From Rhinopomastus cyanomelas (lineage: Eukaryota; Chordata; Aves; Bucerotiformes; Rhinopomastidae): a DNA stretch of 64,000 bases. The notes under the pieces were generated by a model that was not told the DNA's origin, searched no databases, and worked only from the letters and a program-made list of their open reading frames with translations. Positions 23,073-35,073 of the stretch are shown one piece after another. Each line of letters starts with the position of its first letter. Positions within the stretch are counted from its first letter, which is position 1. The translations under genes were made by a program, and so were the position numbers. The DNA is taken from the NCBI GenBank assembly GCA_013400115.1, contig VXBP01009025.1, positions 23,491-87,490 of the forward strand, written 5' to 3'.

Positions 23073-23429
23073 TGTCATGGAAGACCTGGGGTTCTGTGGA
23101 ATCATTGTTGTAAGAGCAAGGACAGTTGGAACATTTTAATGTGTGAATTAATGTTGGTACTTGGCTTAAGTATGGTGATTAGCACAAGTCACGATCTTTG
23201 TCTAAGGCATAACCATTGGCAGAAGAAACAAGAAGTATCAACAACGTTACCGTGGATACAGCACCGACAGTGTATGGTGGCCAATGAGATCGTTGCATGG
23301 GTTGTTTTGGTGTAAAAACGAAGGAATCAATGTTGAGCAAGAGAGTATATATTTCTTAAGTTTTGACAATAAAACAGCTACTTGAAAATCATATTGATTT
23401 GTGTAGAGTCCATTTGGTATATCCCCACA
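23073..23429 (+). mobile_element. Candidate solo LTR of an endogenous retrovirus
   Basis: The promoter layout fits an avian retroviral LTR: CCAAT at 23281-23285, an AT-rich TATA-like box at 23346-23352, AATAAA at 23368-23373, then a short T-rich U5 ending in CCCCACA at 23429. The left end could be TGTCATGG at 23073 or a TGT nearer 23095-23110. The arrangement before the CCAAT box loosely resembles the U3 of alpharetrovirus-like elements, but this is only an impression. No clear target-site duplication and no internal viral genes are present, so it would be a solo LTR. Confidence 0.5.
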
Positions 23430-25433
23430 TGAGAGGACAGATGACTTATTTTATTTCTCTTTTGCATTTTTTGCTTGCTTCTCTGAGCAAAATCACTTAA
23501 ACATTCCCAGGAATATGCATGTTCTTCAAGCACAAGTTAAACAGTGTCAGATGGTTGTGACATGGACTTTGCTAATGCTTTGAAAATTATGAAATAAATT
23601 GCTTCTGACATCCTTCTCAGAAAGCCAGATATATTTGTTCACGTGGGTAAGACACTACACTGGTGCTTGAGTATCTCTAAAGGTAGTGTTTCTGAAAACA
23701 AAGTTTACAATCCTGTTCTAATAAGAAATGTGGGACTCTTCAGCAGATTCCGAAGCCAGTTTAAACAGAATCTGCTGAGGGAATGAATCTGTTGCTATTC
23801 CTGCCACAAATCTATCCATGAGTCAAATCAACCCTTTCAATGTCTTGTTGCATTAGGTTAATCTCTACATCTCCTTATGAAATACAGTATATGAGATACT
23901 GCTGCCTTATGTATCTTCAATCTTATTAGTGGCTTTCTCATTGCTAGATACTTTATCCTAAATCTAAAGCACTTAGATTGACTGGATATATGTCCCTTGC
24001 AAACTAAATATAAGCTGGATGCCAAAATTTCCAATAGATGACTCTCCCAAAAATGCTGAGCACCAGAACAGAAGAAAAAAGTCAAAGAGTTAAAGAAAAA
24101 TGTAGTCAGCATTCTCAGATTTATTTCTGCAATTTCAACCCAGTGAAGAGGAAATGAGTGTTTCACAGCTCTAAACTTTTGAAATGGATTTAACCAAAAA
24201 TCACAGTTTGTTCAATCTGTACTTTCCTATGTACAAATAAGATACAAGTTTGAGGTTTTTTTGATATAGGGAATAGAACTACAGGGATTAAATCGAGTGC
24301 TGTAATATGGCTGCCATTCACAATGCCAAAGATACCCTTGGTTACTGTAATAATGTGTATTTGCCCAGTAAGGACACTAGGGTTACTAGAGAACTGTATA
24401 ATAATCACAGAGGTCTGAGACAGTACCAGCAGATACTGCTTTTGATTTTTATGAAACTCTTCACAGATACATGATGAAAACAGTTCTTTTCCACAAAGAC
24501 ACTGAGGATTTTTATTACCTTAATTTGTGGCTACTGCAAGGTATCTTAAAGTCTGACTTCTTTTCAGTAGGTGGGATACTCGGTGCTTTCCAAAATTCAG
24601 AGTTCTACAAGAAGGTATTTTGATGTTTACTGAAACTATTGGCTTGTGACCATAATTTTAATTGAGAACTGCTTCACTAGATATACAGCTCATATAAAAA
24701 AACCCAAAGGGCAACGTATCTATTCTATTAACTGAAACTTCAAAGAATCTAAAGCTAGAAGAGTTTTGGGATTGGCCTTGGCAACACATGTCGCACTATG
24801 AAGTAGTTCAGAGATGCCAAAGATTATAATTGTGAAAATAAGTTTATTAGAATGTTAAAATTTTCTTCAGCTTTATTGTTATTATATTGATGTGACTGTT
24901 TCAAGAAGGAAGAATTTTAAGAACGTTGAGATGATTGCTTTTAGGGTTGCAGTCAGCAACAGAAACATGCTAACTACTCAATACCTGAGTAAAAGTCTTG
25001 GTCATCTACCACTCTTTGAGGTGGCACTAGTTTCAATGAGAACAGCTGCTTGTGGTGCGTTTCTTCTGGATTTCTGTAGCACAGATTAAAGCAGAGTTTC
25101 ATACCCACAAATTCTAATTAGTCTTTGATCTCCCTTTCTAGAAAGTTTTGAGTATCCTCTCTTTTTAAGGTGACTTCATTAACTACAGTATAACTTCCAA
25201 AACAGGAGACATGGTGGCCATTTAACTAGATCTTTGAGAAACACTGTGCTTAATCTCAGGATGTTTGTTTTTCAGACAATCCTGGTTTTGCATATTGGAA
25301 GAACTACTTTGCCTGCCTGAGCAACAATCAAATTAGGAAATGTAATCCCGCATTGTGAAGGCCTAGTGAGGAGGTTTTGTGCAAGTTCTGAAAGAATCAA
25401 CAGACAGCAAACAGCCAGGTTATACAGTTTAAA
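23430..25433. other. Unannotated AT-rich DNA
   Basis: Open frames of up to about 100 codons (for example minus strand 23858-24166) have no recognisable motif. Nothing else was seen. Confidence 0.5.
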
Positions 25434-25813
25434 TCAGCTTGGAGAAGAGGAGACTGAGGGGTGACCTCATTAATGTCTACAAATATTTGGGGGTGGGTGT
25501 CGGGAGGATGGAGCTGGGCTACTCCCGGTGTCATGTAGTGATAGGATGAGGGGCAATGGTTGTAAGCTGGAACATAGGAGGTTCCACATCAACCTGAGAA
25601 GGAACTTCTTCACAGTGAGGGTGACGGAGCGCTGGAACAGGCTGCCCAGGGGGGTTGTGGAGTCTCCTTCACTGGAGATGTTCAAGACCTGCCTGGATGT
25701 GTTCCTGTGTGACATGGTCTACGTGATCGTGCTGTGTCAGGGGGATTGGACTAGATGATCTTTTGAGGTCCCTTCCAGTCTGTAATGATTCTATGATTCT
25801 ATGATTCTGTGAT
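25434..25813 (+). mobile_element. CR1 family A, 5'-truncated, stop-loss subtype
   Basis: The copy starts within the 'SLEKRRLRGD' part of ORF2 and ends in three octamers (to 25813). It is well preserved, so relatively young. The normal ORF2 stop TAG is TAC at 25720-25722, so the frame runs on into the 3' UTR. Confidence 0.95.
25528..25758 (+). pseudogene. CR1 ORF2 C-terminus with 12-residue extension
   Basis: The frame covers SCSDRMRGNGCKLEHRRFH, NLRRNFFTVRVTERWNRLP and ESPSLEMFKTCLDVFLCDMV, the conserved end of family A ORF2. Instead of stopping after the usual CDL(V/I), it reads on as YVIVLCQGDWTR and stops at TGA (25756-25758), inside the 3' UTR hairpin segment. The same TAC replaces the stop at 57060-57062 (minus) and at 59798-59800. 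The catalytic domains are missing, so this is a dead fragment. What matters is the shared change. Confidence 0.85.
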
Positions 25814-26227
25814 ACTCAAGTGCTGAAAGCTTGCTGCTGCTTGACTTCCCACTAAACAGTTTATTGCTTTCAAAAGTTGCACTCAACTATGCTCCTGCTT
25901 GCTTGCTGTTCTCTGTTTTGTCAGCTGTGCCTAACCTTGCCTGAAATCTTTTGTGCACTAGTCCCTGCCTTTCTCAGGAAACAATTTCTTGCTTATGTTT
26001 AACTCGTTTAATTCACACAAAGTCCTGCAAACTGTCTGTGCTCTCGCTTCAGCTGTGGGAATTTCTCTGCCATTATCAGCCAGTAACATTAACACTGCAA
26101 TCTGCATGAAGATGCAAATTTACCTGTGTTCTTCGTGTGACTGAACACCAGGCCACTGCTCCAAAGTCTCACAGAAATCTGTAATAAAGACAAGACTTGC
26201 TTACCAATATGAAATTATACTTTTATC
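25814..26227. other. Unannotated DNA
   Basis: Nothing recognised between the two CR1 copies. Confidence 0.5.
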
Positions 26228-26345
26228 ATAGAATCATAGAATTGTTTAGCCTGGAAAGGGCCTTAAGGTTTGAGTCCAACCATTAACCCAACTGTCCCAA
26301 GGCCCCCAATAAATGATGTCCATAAGTTCCATGTCTACACAACTT
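26228..26345 (-). mobile_element. CR1 family D (old), 3' end only
   Basis: Reversed octamers at 26228-26245, then a diverged 3' UTR with 'CCATTAACCCAACTGTCCCAA' wording, as in the copies at 33640 and 54785. No coding part remains. Confidence 0.8.
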
Positions 26346-26494
26346 GCTTCTTAACTTTGCATATCAATCTGATAATATCAAAATACCCTCTATAAGGAAA
26401 ACTAATAATTATGTGAACAGAGTACTTTATACTTCCATGAATGAGGCAGGAAAAGACCATGAAATAATCTGTGTCTGGGAACAAGTAACACCAG

Positions 26495-27203
26495 TAAATA
26501 CTAGGGCCTGTACTGCTGGATGGAGAAGGACTTTGGAGAAGGATTTTGGAGTCCCGGTGGATAGGAAGTTATCCACAGAGCAGCAATGTACCCTTGTGGC
26601 CTAGAAGATTAATGGCATCTTGGGGTGCATCAAGAACTGTGTCTAGCAGGTCTAGGGAGGCTTTCATCCCCCTCTACTCTGCCCAGGTGACTACACCTGG
26701 GATACCGTATCCAGTTTTGGGCTACCAAATAGAGACGGGGATCTACTGGAAAGAGTCCGATGGAGAGCTACAAGCATGATTAAGGGACTTGAACGTTTCT
26801 AAGAAGATAAGGCTGAGACAACTAAGGTTGCTTAGTCTAGAGAAGAGAAGGCTGAGAGGGACCTTGTAAATGTATATAAATATCTAAGGGTTGGGTGTCA
26901 AGAGGAAGGGGCCAGTGGCTTTTCAGTTGTGCCCAGTAATAGGGCATAATAATGGGGATAAGGTAGAACGTAGGAAGTCCCACCTTAACATGAGGAGAAA
27001 TTTCTTTACTGTGATGGTGATGGAGCACTGGAACAGGCTGCCCAGAGAGGTGGTGGAGTCTCCTGCTCTGGAGACTGTCAAAATGCACCTGGATGCAGCC
27101 CTGTGTGGCCTGACCTAGGTGGTCCTGCTTTGGTGGGGGGGTGGACTAGATGATCTCTAGAGGTCCCTTCCAACCCCTAAAATTCTGTGATTCTATACTT
27201 CTC
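26495..27203 (+). mobile_element. CR1, older family, 5'-truncated
   Basis: The sequence covers the ORF2 region from the EKDFGVPVDRKLS block (26530-26580) through the SRSREAFIPLYSAQV block, with frameshifts and stops. The C-terminal ALEQAAQR/LNRLPREVVESPAL end and a 3' UTR follow. It ends in AAATTCTGTGATTCTATAC. It differs in wording from families A and B and is moderately diverged. The copy is long (about 0.7 kb) but heavily broken. Confidence 0.92.
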
Positions 27204-27670
27204 ATACACTGTAAAAATAGACAAATTACTGTTCAATGTGCTGGGCCTTGAAATAGTACCAGTTACACTAGATGTAACTGAGTTTGACACAATACTTCCT
27301 ACTGATTCATGATACAAGGTTCACAAATATCTTTCCTAAAACCCAAGAAAAGTTGTGGTGAATCTGTCATTGGAGTGTACTGAGGTACTGCTCTGCCATC
27401 ACAAATGAAGACTCCTTCAAAGCATGCAGTCAGCATCCCCTCAGCAAGTTACAACTTGCAGTTTACACCCTGCAGCACTTGAGAGTGTATATTTAGACAG
27501 TGACAGAACAGCACTTTCAGATAAGGCAACTTCATCTTGGTTGCTTCCCTAAGGCACCAGATTTGCCAATTTGTTAAAACCCTTTGCCTGTAGCAATTTC
27601 ATACTTGGATTGTCAAGCACATTTGTTATGTATGTTTGAACAAAGACTGCAATATTGAAAAATACCTTAC

Positions 27671-27770
27671 CCTGCAACTTCCTCCATCTCCACAGTTCCA
27701 AACTTAGAGCTGGATCTTTTGCATTCCAGCAGTAATTGATATTTAGCTCTTGGCATTTTTCATCTAAAGG
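27671..27770 (-). other. Possible exon (splice-bounded open stretch)
   Basis: On the minus strand a pyrimidine-rich tract ending TCTGTTGTAG precedes position 27770, and CAGG followed by GTAAGG marks the other end at 27671/27670. The 100-bp interval is fully open in one frame. A second frame is open from an ATG with A at -3. The peptide is not one I recognise and no neighbouring exon was found. This could be a coincidence of splice-like strings in AT-rich DNA. Confidence 0.2.
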
Positions 27771-27949
27771 CTACAACAGAGAAAAGCAGTGTTAGTAAAT
27801 TATTAAGAAGCAAAAGTATATAAGCTTCAGTGAAAATCTGTCAAGAAAAGGTAGAGTTAGAGGGAAAAATACAGAACTAGAAGAAGTAAAAGCAGAGAGG
27901 AGTGTGCTTTAAGATGGAATAAAGGTCATAGAAGATGTAGGCATCCAAC

Positions 27950-28015
27950 ATTATATATATATGTATTATTTTTGTATATCATCTGTGTATTTTGATATGT
28001 GTATATAAATATAAT
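27950..28015. repeat. AT-rich low-complexity patch
   Basis: TATATATATATG-type runs alternating with GTATAT units. Confidence 0.75.
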
Positions 28016-28211
28016 CAGATTGAAATGGCAAGACATTAAAGTCTTGACTTTGAAATATGAAGTTGTCTATCTCTGGATTCAAAATGGATGGGGAAGCAGC
28101 AGGCTTTTCAATAAATGTAATCAATATGAAATTACTTCTAAAAATTGACCAGTTTTAACATAATAATATTAAAGTTATAACATGAACTAAACCTTTATTG
28201 ATGTCAGAGAA

Positions 28212-28227
28212 TAGGTAGGTAGGTAGG
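28212..28227. repeat. Microsatellite (TAGG)4
   Basis: Four perfect units. Confidence 0.9.
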
Positions 28228-28670
28228 ATAAAAAAATAGAGTTGTGTTTAAACTGGGCCATTGGTGGTCTTGTCAAGAATTGTGCCCAGCAAGGGCCAGC
28301 CTAATCCATCAGTTCTGGGAAATAAAAGAAATTTATTAAAATTAGTTGCTTCAGCGTAGAAACCAACTTAATTCTCCTAAATCTTGAGTCCCAAAAATAG
28401 TATTGCAGTACTCAAGGGTATTGCAAGAGGCCACAAAGGATAAGTTCTTCTTTAAACACCACAGTCTTGTCCTAGAAGGCAAAATAGGCCAGTGCTCTTT
28501 TCCAGGACTTTTTTAAAACTAGGATTATCCTATCTGACCTAGTTAACACAAACTCTGGGTATTTCTGGATGTATGTTTCAGTCCAGTCTGGTGTTCCCTA
28601 CAGTACCTAGAAAGAATGTAAAATGCCTAGTTGTTTGAATGTATTATAGGCACTGAGCAGGATAAATATT

Positions 28671-28689
28671 AAAAAAAAAAAAAAAAAAA
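28671..28689. repeat. A19 homopolymer
   Basis: An uninterrupted run of 19 A. The sequence before it shows no gene-like features, so a processed pseudogene is not supported. Confidence 0.9.
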
Positions 28690-31143
28690 GAGGGGAGCAG
28701 ACTCACTGCTGTGTAAATCGGCCCAGGATGCAGAGTAAGTAATTTCAGTTCCTCCAGTTCAGCTATTGCTTTTGGTTTTCCTCCTGTTTGTTCTCTAAGT
28801 CTCTCTTGAGGTTTTCACTGCCCTTTAAGGAGTATAAGCTGCTCCCAATAGTCAGCACCAATGTATTTCTACCTTCCAAAAAACATATTTCTGCAGATAA
28901 AAGCATGTGTTGAGAGCACCTATCATTACTGACCCTAGTGGATGTAGACCAACAATCTGTGTTTTAATGATGTAGTAACAGTTTCTCATTTGCAGTGAAG
29001 CAGTATACCAAGGCTTGGAATATCAACAAGTTTCTGTAGCAATTAGTTTCTTGACACACTATTGTTTAACTTTTTTTTTTTGACAAAATGAGCTATTTGT
29101 AAAGCTCTTGGGACCAATTCTCAGCTGGTGCTTTTAAGTCCCATTCCGTTCCAAAGTGAAGGGAGGCTTTGAGACACTAGCAACACAAATCATGGTGCAC
29201 AAAGAAAACATCAGACGTAGCAGGTGTATGAAACAGATACATGAAGTATCATGTACAACAGCGAGTTATTCTGTTTGAAATTGCCGTTGTGTCTTACACG
29301 ACTCTTCACAATCACTTATTTAATGTGTTTTCCCCTTTCCTTGTTTTTCTTCAACTACTTAACACCTTAAAATAGTCACTTATGATTGCAATTTTATGAA
29401 AATTGGACAATTGCCTGGTCTGTGGTTGTGGTCAAACTAGTATTAGACAAACACTCTAACAGTTCACTTTTTATCAGTGTAGCACTGCCTGCACTGCACT
29501 CACTTAAAACAGCCTGTGAGTGAGGGGAAAGAGATCTAGTGTGCTGAATTTTTTTCCCAGCACTGAATCAGTGGAGGAATATTAAAGAAGCTAGAGAAGG
29601 TAAAACTGTTTAGCTTTTCATTTTGGTACCATTTCAGTAGTCAGGAAAGAAATCCTGTTCCTCATGGTACCCACCCACAGACTTTGAGGGAGCACCATTT
29701 GCCAATGAAAACAGAAATAACAGGAACAAACCCAAGATTTTTGGTTTTGTTTTGTTACTTTACCCACATTGCCAGCCCATACTAAAAAAAAAAGTATTAA
29801 TTTGGGGTCCACAAAAGGCAGCATAAAGATGTCTGACATTTCATTGTGTGTTCAAATATGACTCAGGGGTCTGATCAACTGCTGATTTTCAGTATTTTTC
29901 GGACAATGTTAGGAAATTGGTTCTGCATGATTTATCATGAAAATTATCTATGAATATTACAGGAAGACTTTAAAAAAACCCAGTGTAAGCAGTGCAGTTT
30001 TCCAATAGAATATGGCATTAATGATATTTTAGTGTATGAGATAAATGTTGCATAGATCAATCGATTACCCTGTTTGCAGCCTCATCATTTTTTGGTGTGA
30101 TGAACCATTTGTTTCAAGGTGTAAGACCTACATCAAATGCATTTATCACTTAATCAATCTTGATGCTGGGTCAATTAAGAAGTTAGATCACTTCATCAAT
30201 ACAGCAGCACAAATTATTTTTAAAGATTTTCTCCTTTGTTTTATATCATGCACTTTGTGTGGCTGAGGCAAAACTGAGGTCAGGCATAAATTATACATGA
30301 AACTATTATCAAAACAGCAGTCCTGAAATTGAAATTAGGTCATTACTGAGCCATTCAAATAAAATAAAGCTTGATACAAACAATGTTGGTGCGTAATGCC
30401 ATGCTTTATTCAGTATTTACATCACACGTAACTTCTGATTCATAAAGACTTTGTAAACCATAGCTTGGTACCCAAATTCACTTTTTTAATCTAGAATTTA
30501 ATCTCTTAATTTGAATAAATGCAGTTTTTCAAAGACTACAGTAGTTCATGGCTGTAGAAAGAGAACATCAGTAGTTGGTAAACTAAGTAAAGGAAGTTGT
30601 CTACAAATGCAAAACATGTTTTTGGTAAATTTTCAGTTGACTATAATAATATTGAGTGGGAAAAAGTTAAATCATTCTCAAAAGAGATTTTAAATTAATG
30701 AGGGTTTCATGGCCTTTGAAATTGCTACAAATACATCTTTGAATAGCTTCTGGCATTAATATTGGTGTGGTTTTATGTGATGTTTTTTCTAATTGATCTT
30801 ATTTTTAATCCCCTGATAAAGTTTCTGATGATTCTTCACTTTGAAGTAACTGCAAAGACAGTTTTTTGATGATAAGAATTTTCAAATTAAATGCATGACA
30901 TACGTAACTGGGCAGATGCATAAATAAACCTACTCGAAAATGTTTCAATTTTGATATAAACTAGTAAAAGCAATGTCAAAAAATGCATCGAGCAAGCAAC
31001 AGCTGGTAGTATTGAACAAAGTTGTCAGGAAGGGTTTTACTATGTAACATGCTGTCTGTTGACCTTATGGAGAGCGTATTGATAGGATAATGGGAATCTT
31101 TCTATGGACTTCACAGCTGACTTTGAATAAGGTCCTCTAAGTT

Positions 31144-31305
31144 CATAGAATCATCTATATTGGGAAAGGCCTCTGAGATAATCAAGTCCAGTAATTAGCC
31201 TAATAGTGAAAAGCCCTAGACTAAATCATATCTCTAAGCGTTATGTCTACACAACTCTTTAACTTTTCCAGAGGTAGTGATTCCACCACTTCCCTGACTG
31301 GGTAT
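31144..31305 (-). mobile_element. Old CR1 3' end, diverged
   Basis: TCATAGAATCATCTATATTGGG at the left, then GGCCTCTGAGATAATCAAGTCC and later the 'CCACCACTTCCCTGACTGG' wording of a CR1 C-terminus. It is strongly diverged and its end is uncertain. Confidence 0.75.
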
Positions 31306-33270
31306 TAACTGAAATATTTCAAACAAAGATAAATACTTGGAAGGCAAAGCTTGCTTCTTAAAATGAGAAACACTGTGTATTACATTGAATTTGTCATGGA
31401 AATTATGATAAATCATTCTTAGCTCTAAGGAGAAAATTATGATTAAGTGATCTGAACTACTAGTGGCAATATCCATCCTAATTAGTTTCCCTGTTATTGC
31501 AGAGTGTTCGGAAGAAGACATAGTCTGGCTTATAGCAAAATGCGAATGTGATAAGTGACATTTCAAAGTAGCGCAGCAAAGGCAGCCCGGCAAACATCCT
31601 TGTTCTGGAAGACTGCACTACAGTTTTTGTGCATTGGTGTTCTTACAGTGTATGGAAAGGACATGCATCCTTAATTCTTTTCCTTGACCAGTCAAGGCTG
31701 TTCTCAGAGTGGGACATTTTAGAAGACTCACTGCCAGCAGCCACTGAAAAAACTTTTCTTTCTCTTCCCCTCTAAGAGAACAGCAGTAGAAAGGAGCAGG
31801 GAGGTATTGGTATCTTAATGTTTAAAAGTTGACACTAGCCAAGCCCAAAAAGAGAGGTAGGGAGAAGAATATAGTTTCCTATACAAAAGTCAGGGATAAA
31901 CATTTTGGAAGAGCTATTGGGATTATGAATGGTATAAGGCATAAGGAAAAATGAGTATACAGGACCCCTGAATAAATTTATGTTGGATGTTAACTACGAA
32001 TGGAATGAGGTTCTGGAGCAGCCATCCACAGAAGCAGAGGAGTTGTGAGCATGATTAGTGTAGAGTGGATTTTATTATGCTCAGAATTATTTGATGTGGT
32101 TGTTGCAGTAATGGATTAGATGACCCTTTTATGCCTAATGTGCCCTACTTCATCTTCTCAGAGTTTCTCTACACAAAGAAAGCGGCTGCCTAGGGAGATT
32201 TATGCCAGCAGAGAGTGTCAATTTTTAAGCCAGATTGAATTTAATGATCACCACTATGATGAGGTTTTGAGTTTAATCTAGTACATGATAGGTAAAGGAT
32301 GACATGATTTAAGCATCAAAGCCATGTATGCCTTTCATGACAAGGGTTTGTTGGCAAGTATGCTAGTACAGCAGTCTTGAGAAAGATGACTTTCATCCTC
32401 TTAGATAAAAAAAAATCTGAGGATTTTGCAGCTAAGCACTGAAATCTTACCAAGTTTGCTATCAGTAGAAGGTCTAATTAAGCCCTGGAGATATTCTGCA
32501 ATTTCAGGATACCCAGAAATTTATAAATAAAAACTGATGCCTAAGAAATTTGAGACAATTTTTACAGACTCTGTTATAGTACTGGTCAGATGAGACAGCT
32601 ATGGAAAGCATCAGCTAGTAGACTAGGAGTCTTTGATAGTCTTTGAGTCTTCGACTGAGCAATATTGCCATATATGAGTTAAGGCAGAATTTGGGTGACA
32701 TTATCAATAATAAAAAATTCTCTAAACCTGATTTCGAGAAGCAAGTCCATCTTAGTGGGCCTTTTATTTGAGATAAAAGTCTAGCAGAAATTGTTCATTT
32801 ATACACACCATTTAAAAACATGTTACAGTGGCTGCTACAGGTGGTAATGAAAAAATGTAGGATGTGAAAGAAGCTGAGGTGATTCGTAGGTGGTACACTT
32901 CTAAAGGCAAAGCTAAGTTACTAGTTCAGGTTGTGTAATTCTAGTATAAGATCAAATAAATAAAAAAGGAGAAATATGAGGATGTATGGCATGTTCCCAA
33001 AATCTGCAGTGCCTGGAAGCCATAAAGTTGTCCTTTCTACTTCAGTAACTGTTCCTCATGACTGACAAATTAACCGAACTTAGTATTTAACAGTGCCATT
33101 TGTATGGGCTGTAAAATTAATGCTGAAAGCCAGTTTTCTGGACATTAATGCAGAAATTAATAATAAATACAGGACTGAATTTTTCCTTTCCAGAAACAAG
33201 TTTTTAAAATGGGAAGAGATGTTCTTTAGGAATAATGTAAGTGATGCTGAGACATTTGCAAACCTTGGAA
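31306..33270. other. Unannotated AT-rich DNA
   Basis: Nothing recognised. Confidence 0.5.
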
Positions 33271-33452
33271 GATCACAGAATCATTAGGGATTGGAAGGAA
33301 CCTCAAAAGATCATCTAGTCCAATCCCCCTGCCACAGCAGGATCACCTAGACCAAACCACGCAGGAACACATCCAGGTGGGTCTTAAACGTCTCCAGAGA
33401 AGAAGACTCCAAAACCTCCCTAGGCAGCCTGTTCCAGCCCTCTGTCACTGAA
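33271..33452 (-). mobile_element. CR1 family A, short
   Basis: A family A 3' UTR with the CCTGCCACAGCAGG hairpin in antisense, an intact TAG stop context (CACCTAGACC) and a short piece of ORF2 C-terminus. It is truncated near 33452. Well preserved. Confidence 0.93.
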
Positions 33453-33639
33453 TGTCAGGGATCCATTTTGTTAACATGAATTTCAAGGTGAGAATGGTGC
33501 AGCCTTCTTACGTGAACAATTATCTGTAGTTTATGCTGCCTGTAAAGCACCAACAGAATGATCCTCCAGCCTGTTTGCTATGAAATTGTCTGAGGAGACA
33601 GATTCTTGAGGTTCTTACTCAGATGTGACTGAATACCTC

Positions 33640-33890
33640 TCATAGAATCATAGAATTTTTGAGGTTGAAAAAGACCTGTAAGATCATTGAATCCAACTAT
33701 TAACCCAACTGTCCTAAGCCTGCTGCTAAACCATGTTGTGCAGAAACTTAGGGACTTTGAAACATGTCCAGAGATGGCAATTCAGTCCCTTCCCTATTCC
33801 AAGGCCTGAGGACCCTTTCCAGAAAGTGTTTTTTCCTAATGTCCAACCTGAACTTGCCTTAGTGCAACTGGAGCTTGTTACTTGTGAGAA
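33640..33890 (-). mobile_element. CR1 family D (old)
   Basis: Octamers at 33641-33656, then 'CCAACTATTAACCCAACTGTCC' and an antisense ORF2 C-terminus (TCCAGAGATGGCAATTCAGTCC... GTGTTTTTTCCTAATGTCC). It lies less than 200 bp from the younger family A copy to its left. Confidence 0.85.
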
Positions 33891-34884
33891 GAATTGCAAA
33901 ACTGTAGTTGTAGCTAACACATTTTCTGGGAAATAAGTGTAATTAACTCTCAGTCTAAAAAAGAATGGAAATGGTATCATTCAGTAGGAGGATTTTGTTA
34001 TAGGGAGTTGGGTAAATCTTTCATCTGGTCACTGATAATCGGGGTCCTGTTACCTTCATGCAATTCACCTTATAAATCCATTCCTGGCACCTCCTGCACT
34101 GCTGCCTGCTAGGTGGAAGCTTTCTTACATCTCTCTGTGCTTTTGGTCTGTTGCATCAATGTCATTTGTCAATTGGTTGCACAGCAGCTTCAGCCTTAAT
34201 TGCTTCTGAGTATTGCTTAGCGAGGTACAAGTTACTGAGCAGCAAGTGAAGCTGAAACTGGTTGGGTATCTATTGAATTGACTGAACTGCATAAATCCTT
34301 CATTAAATTGAACTCTTCTGTCTAAAAAGGACCGTAACATGCATATGATCTCAAATCTTCTGGAAGACTTGTTTGTCAATAAGTGTTTTGTTTTTTCTGT
34401 CAGACCAATCTATAACATCAGCAGTTAATAGATTAACTCATCTTAAATGTTTAGTTGATATTTTTATTCCTTCAATTCTGGCTGAATGGTTTTTCCATCT
34501 GCACTTCTGAAATGTGCAACAGTGGTGTGAGTGAATAACCTCTGGAGTAGGGTGTTAACACGGCTGAGTCCTACAGTTTGTGCCACACCACTGGCATTTA
34601 CCCTAGTTTTGTGATCTCAAAGCAAAGTAATACTCTTGCAGGGAGAGGAGATGTGATCTATCTCTTTTTCTAGGTGTATCCTTAAAAGTTTTGAGGAAGA
34701 ATGTACAATTTCCTCATCTTTTCTGATTCACATGACAGTAAAAAAGCATGTCCCTCATTGTTAGTGAAATGCACAGGTGAGATTCAGGCGAGGATTATCA
34801 AATTACCTGACTTAGAAAAAACGAAGATATTGAAGAAATGGCAATGACTTTGAAAGTACAAAAGAACAAATTATTTACAATAGG
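33891..34884. other. Unannotated DNA
   Basis: Nothing recognised. Confidence 0.5.
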
Positions 34885-35073
34885 ATAGTGGTGAGACATT
34901 GGAACCAGTTGCACAGAGAAGTTGTGGATGAGCATCACTAGAAGTGTTCAGCACTGGGCTGGATTGAGCTTTGAGCAACCTGTTGTAGTTGCAGGTGTCC
35001 TTGCTCACAGCAGGGAGATTGGAACTAGATGACCTTTAGAGGTCCCTTCCAACCCAAACCATTCCGTGTGTCT
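34885..35073 (+). mobile_element. CR1, older family, 3' end
   Basis: It carries ACATTGGAACCAGTTGCACAGAG, then a 3' UTR ending GGTCCCTTCCAACCCAAACC and ATTCCGTG. This is the classic avian CR1 3' UTR style, distinct from family A. Only the last coding segment remains. Confidence 0.88.

Larger units (their letters stand above)
27204..31143. other. Long unannotated AT-rich stretch
   Basis: It holds a candidate exon at 27671-27770 (minus), an AT-rich low-complexity patch, a (TAGG)4 microsatellite and an A19 tract, each listed separately. No transposable-element tail was seen. Confidence 0.5.

Noticed and set aside
28640..28689. A19 tract as the tail of a processed pseudogene
   Set aside because: No coding or RNA-gene sequence precedes it and no target duplication was found.
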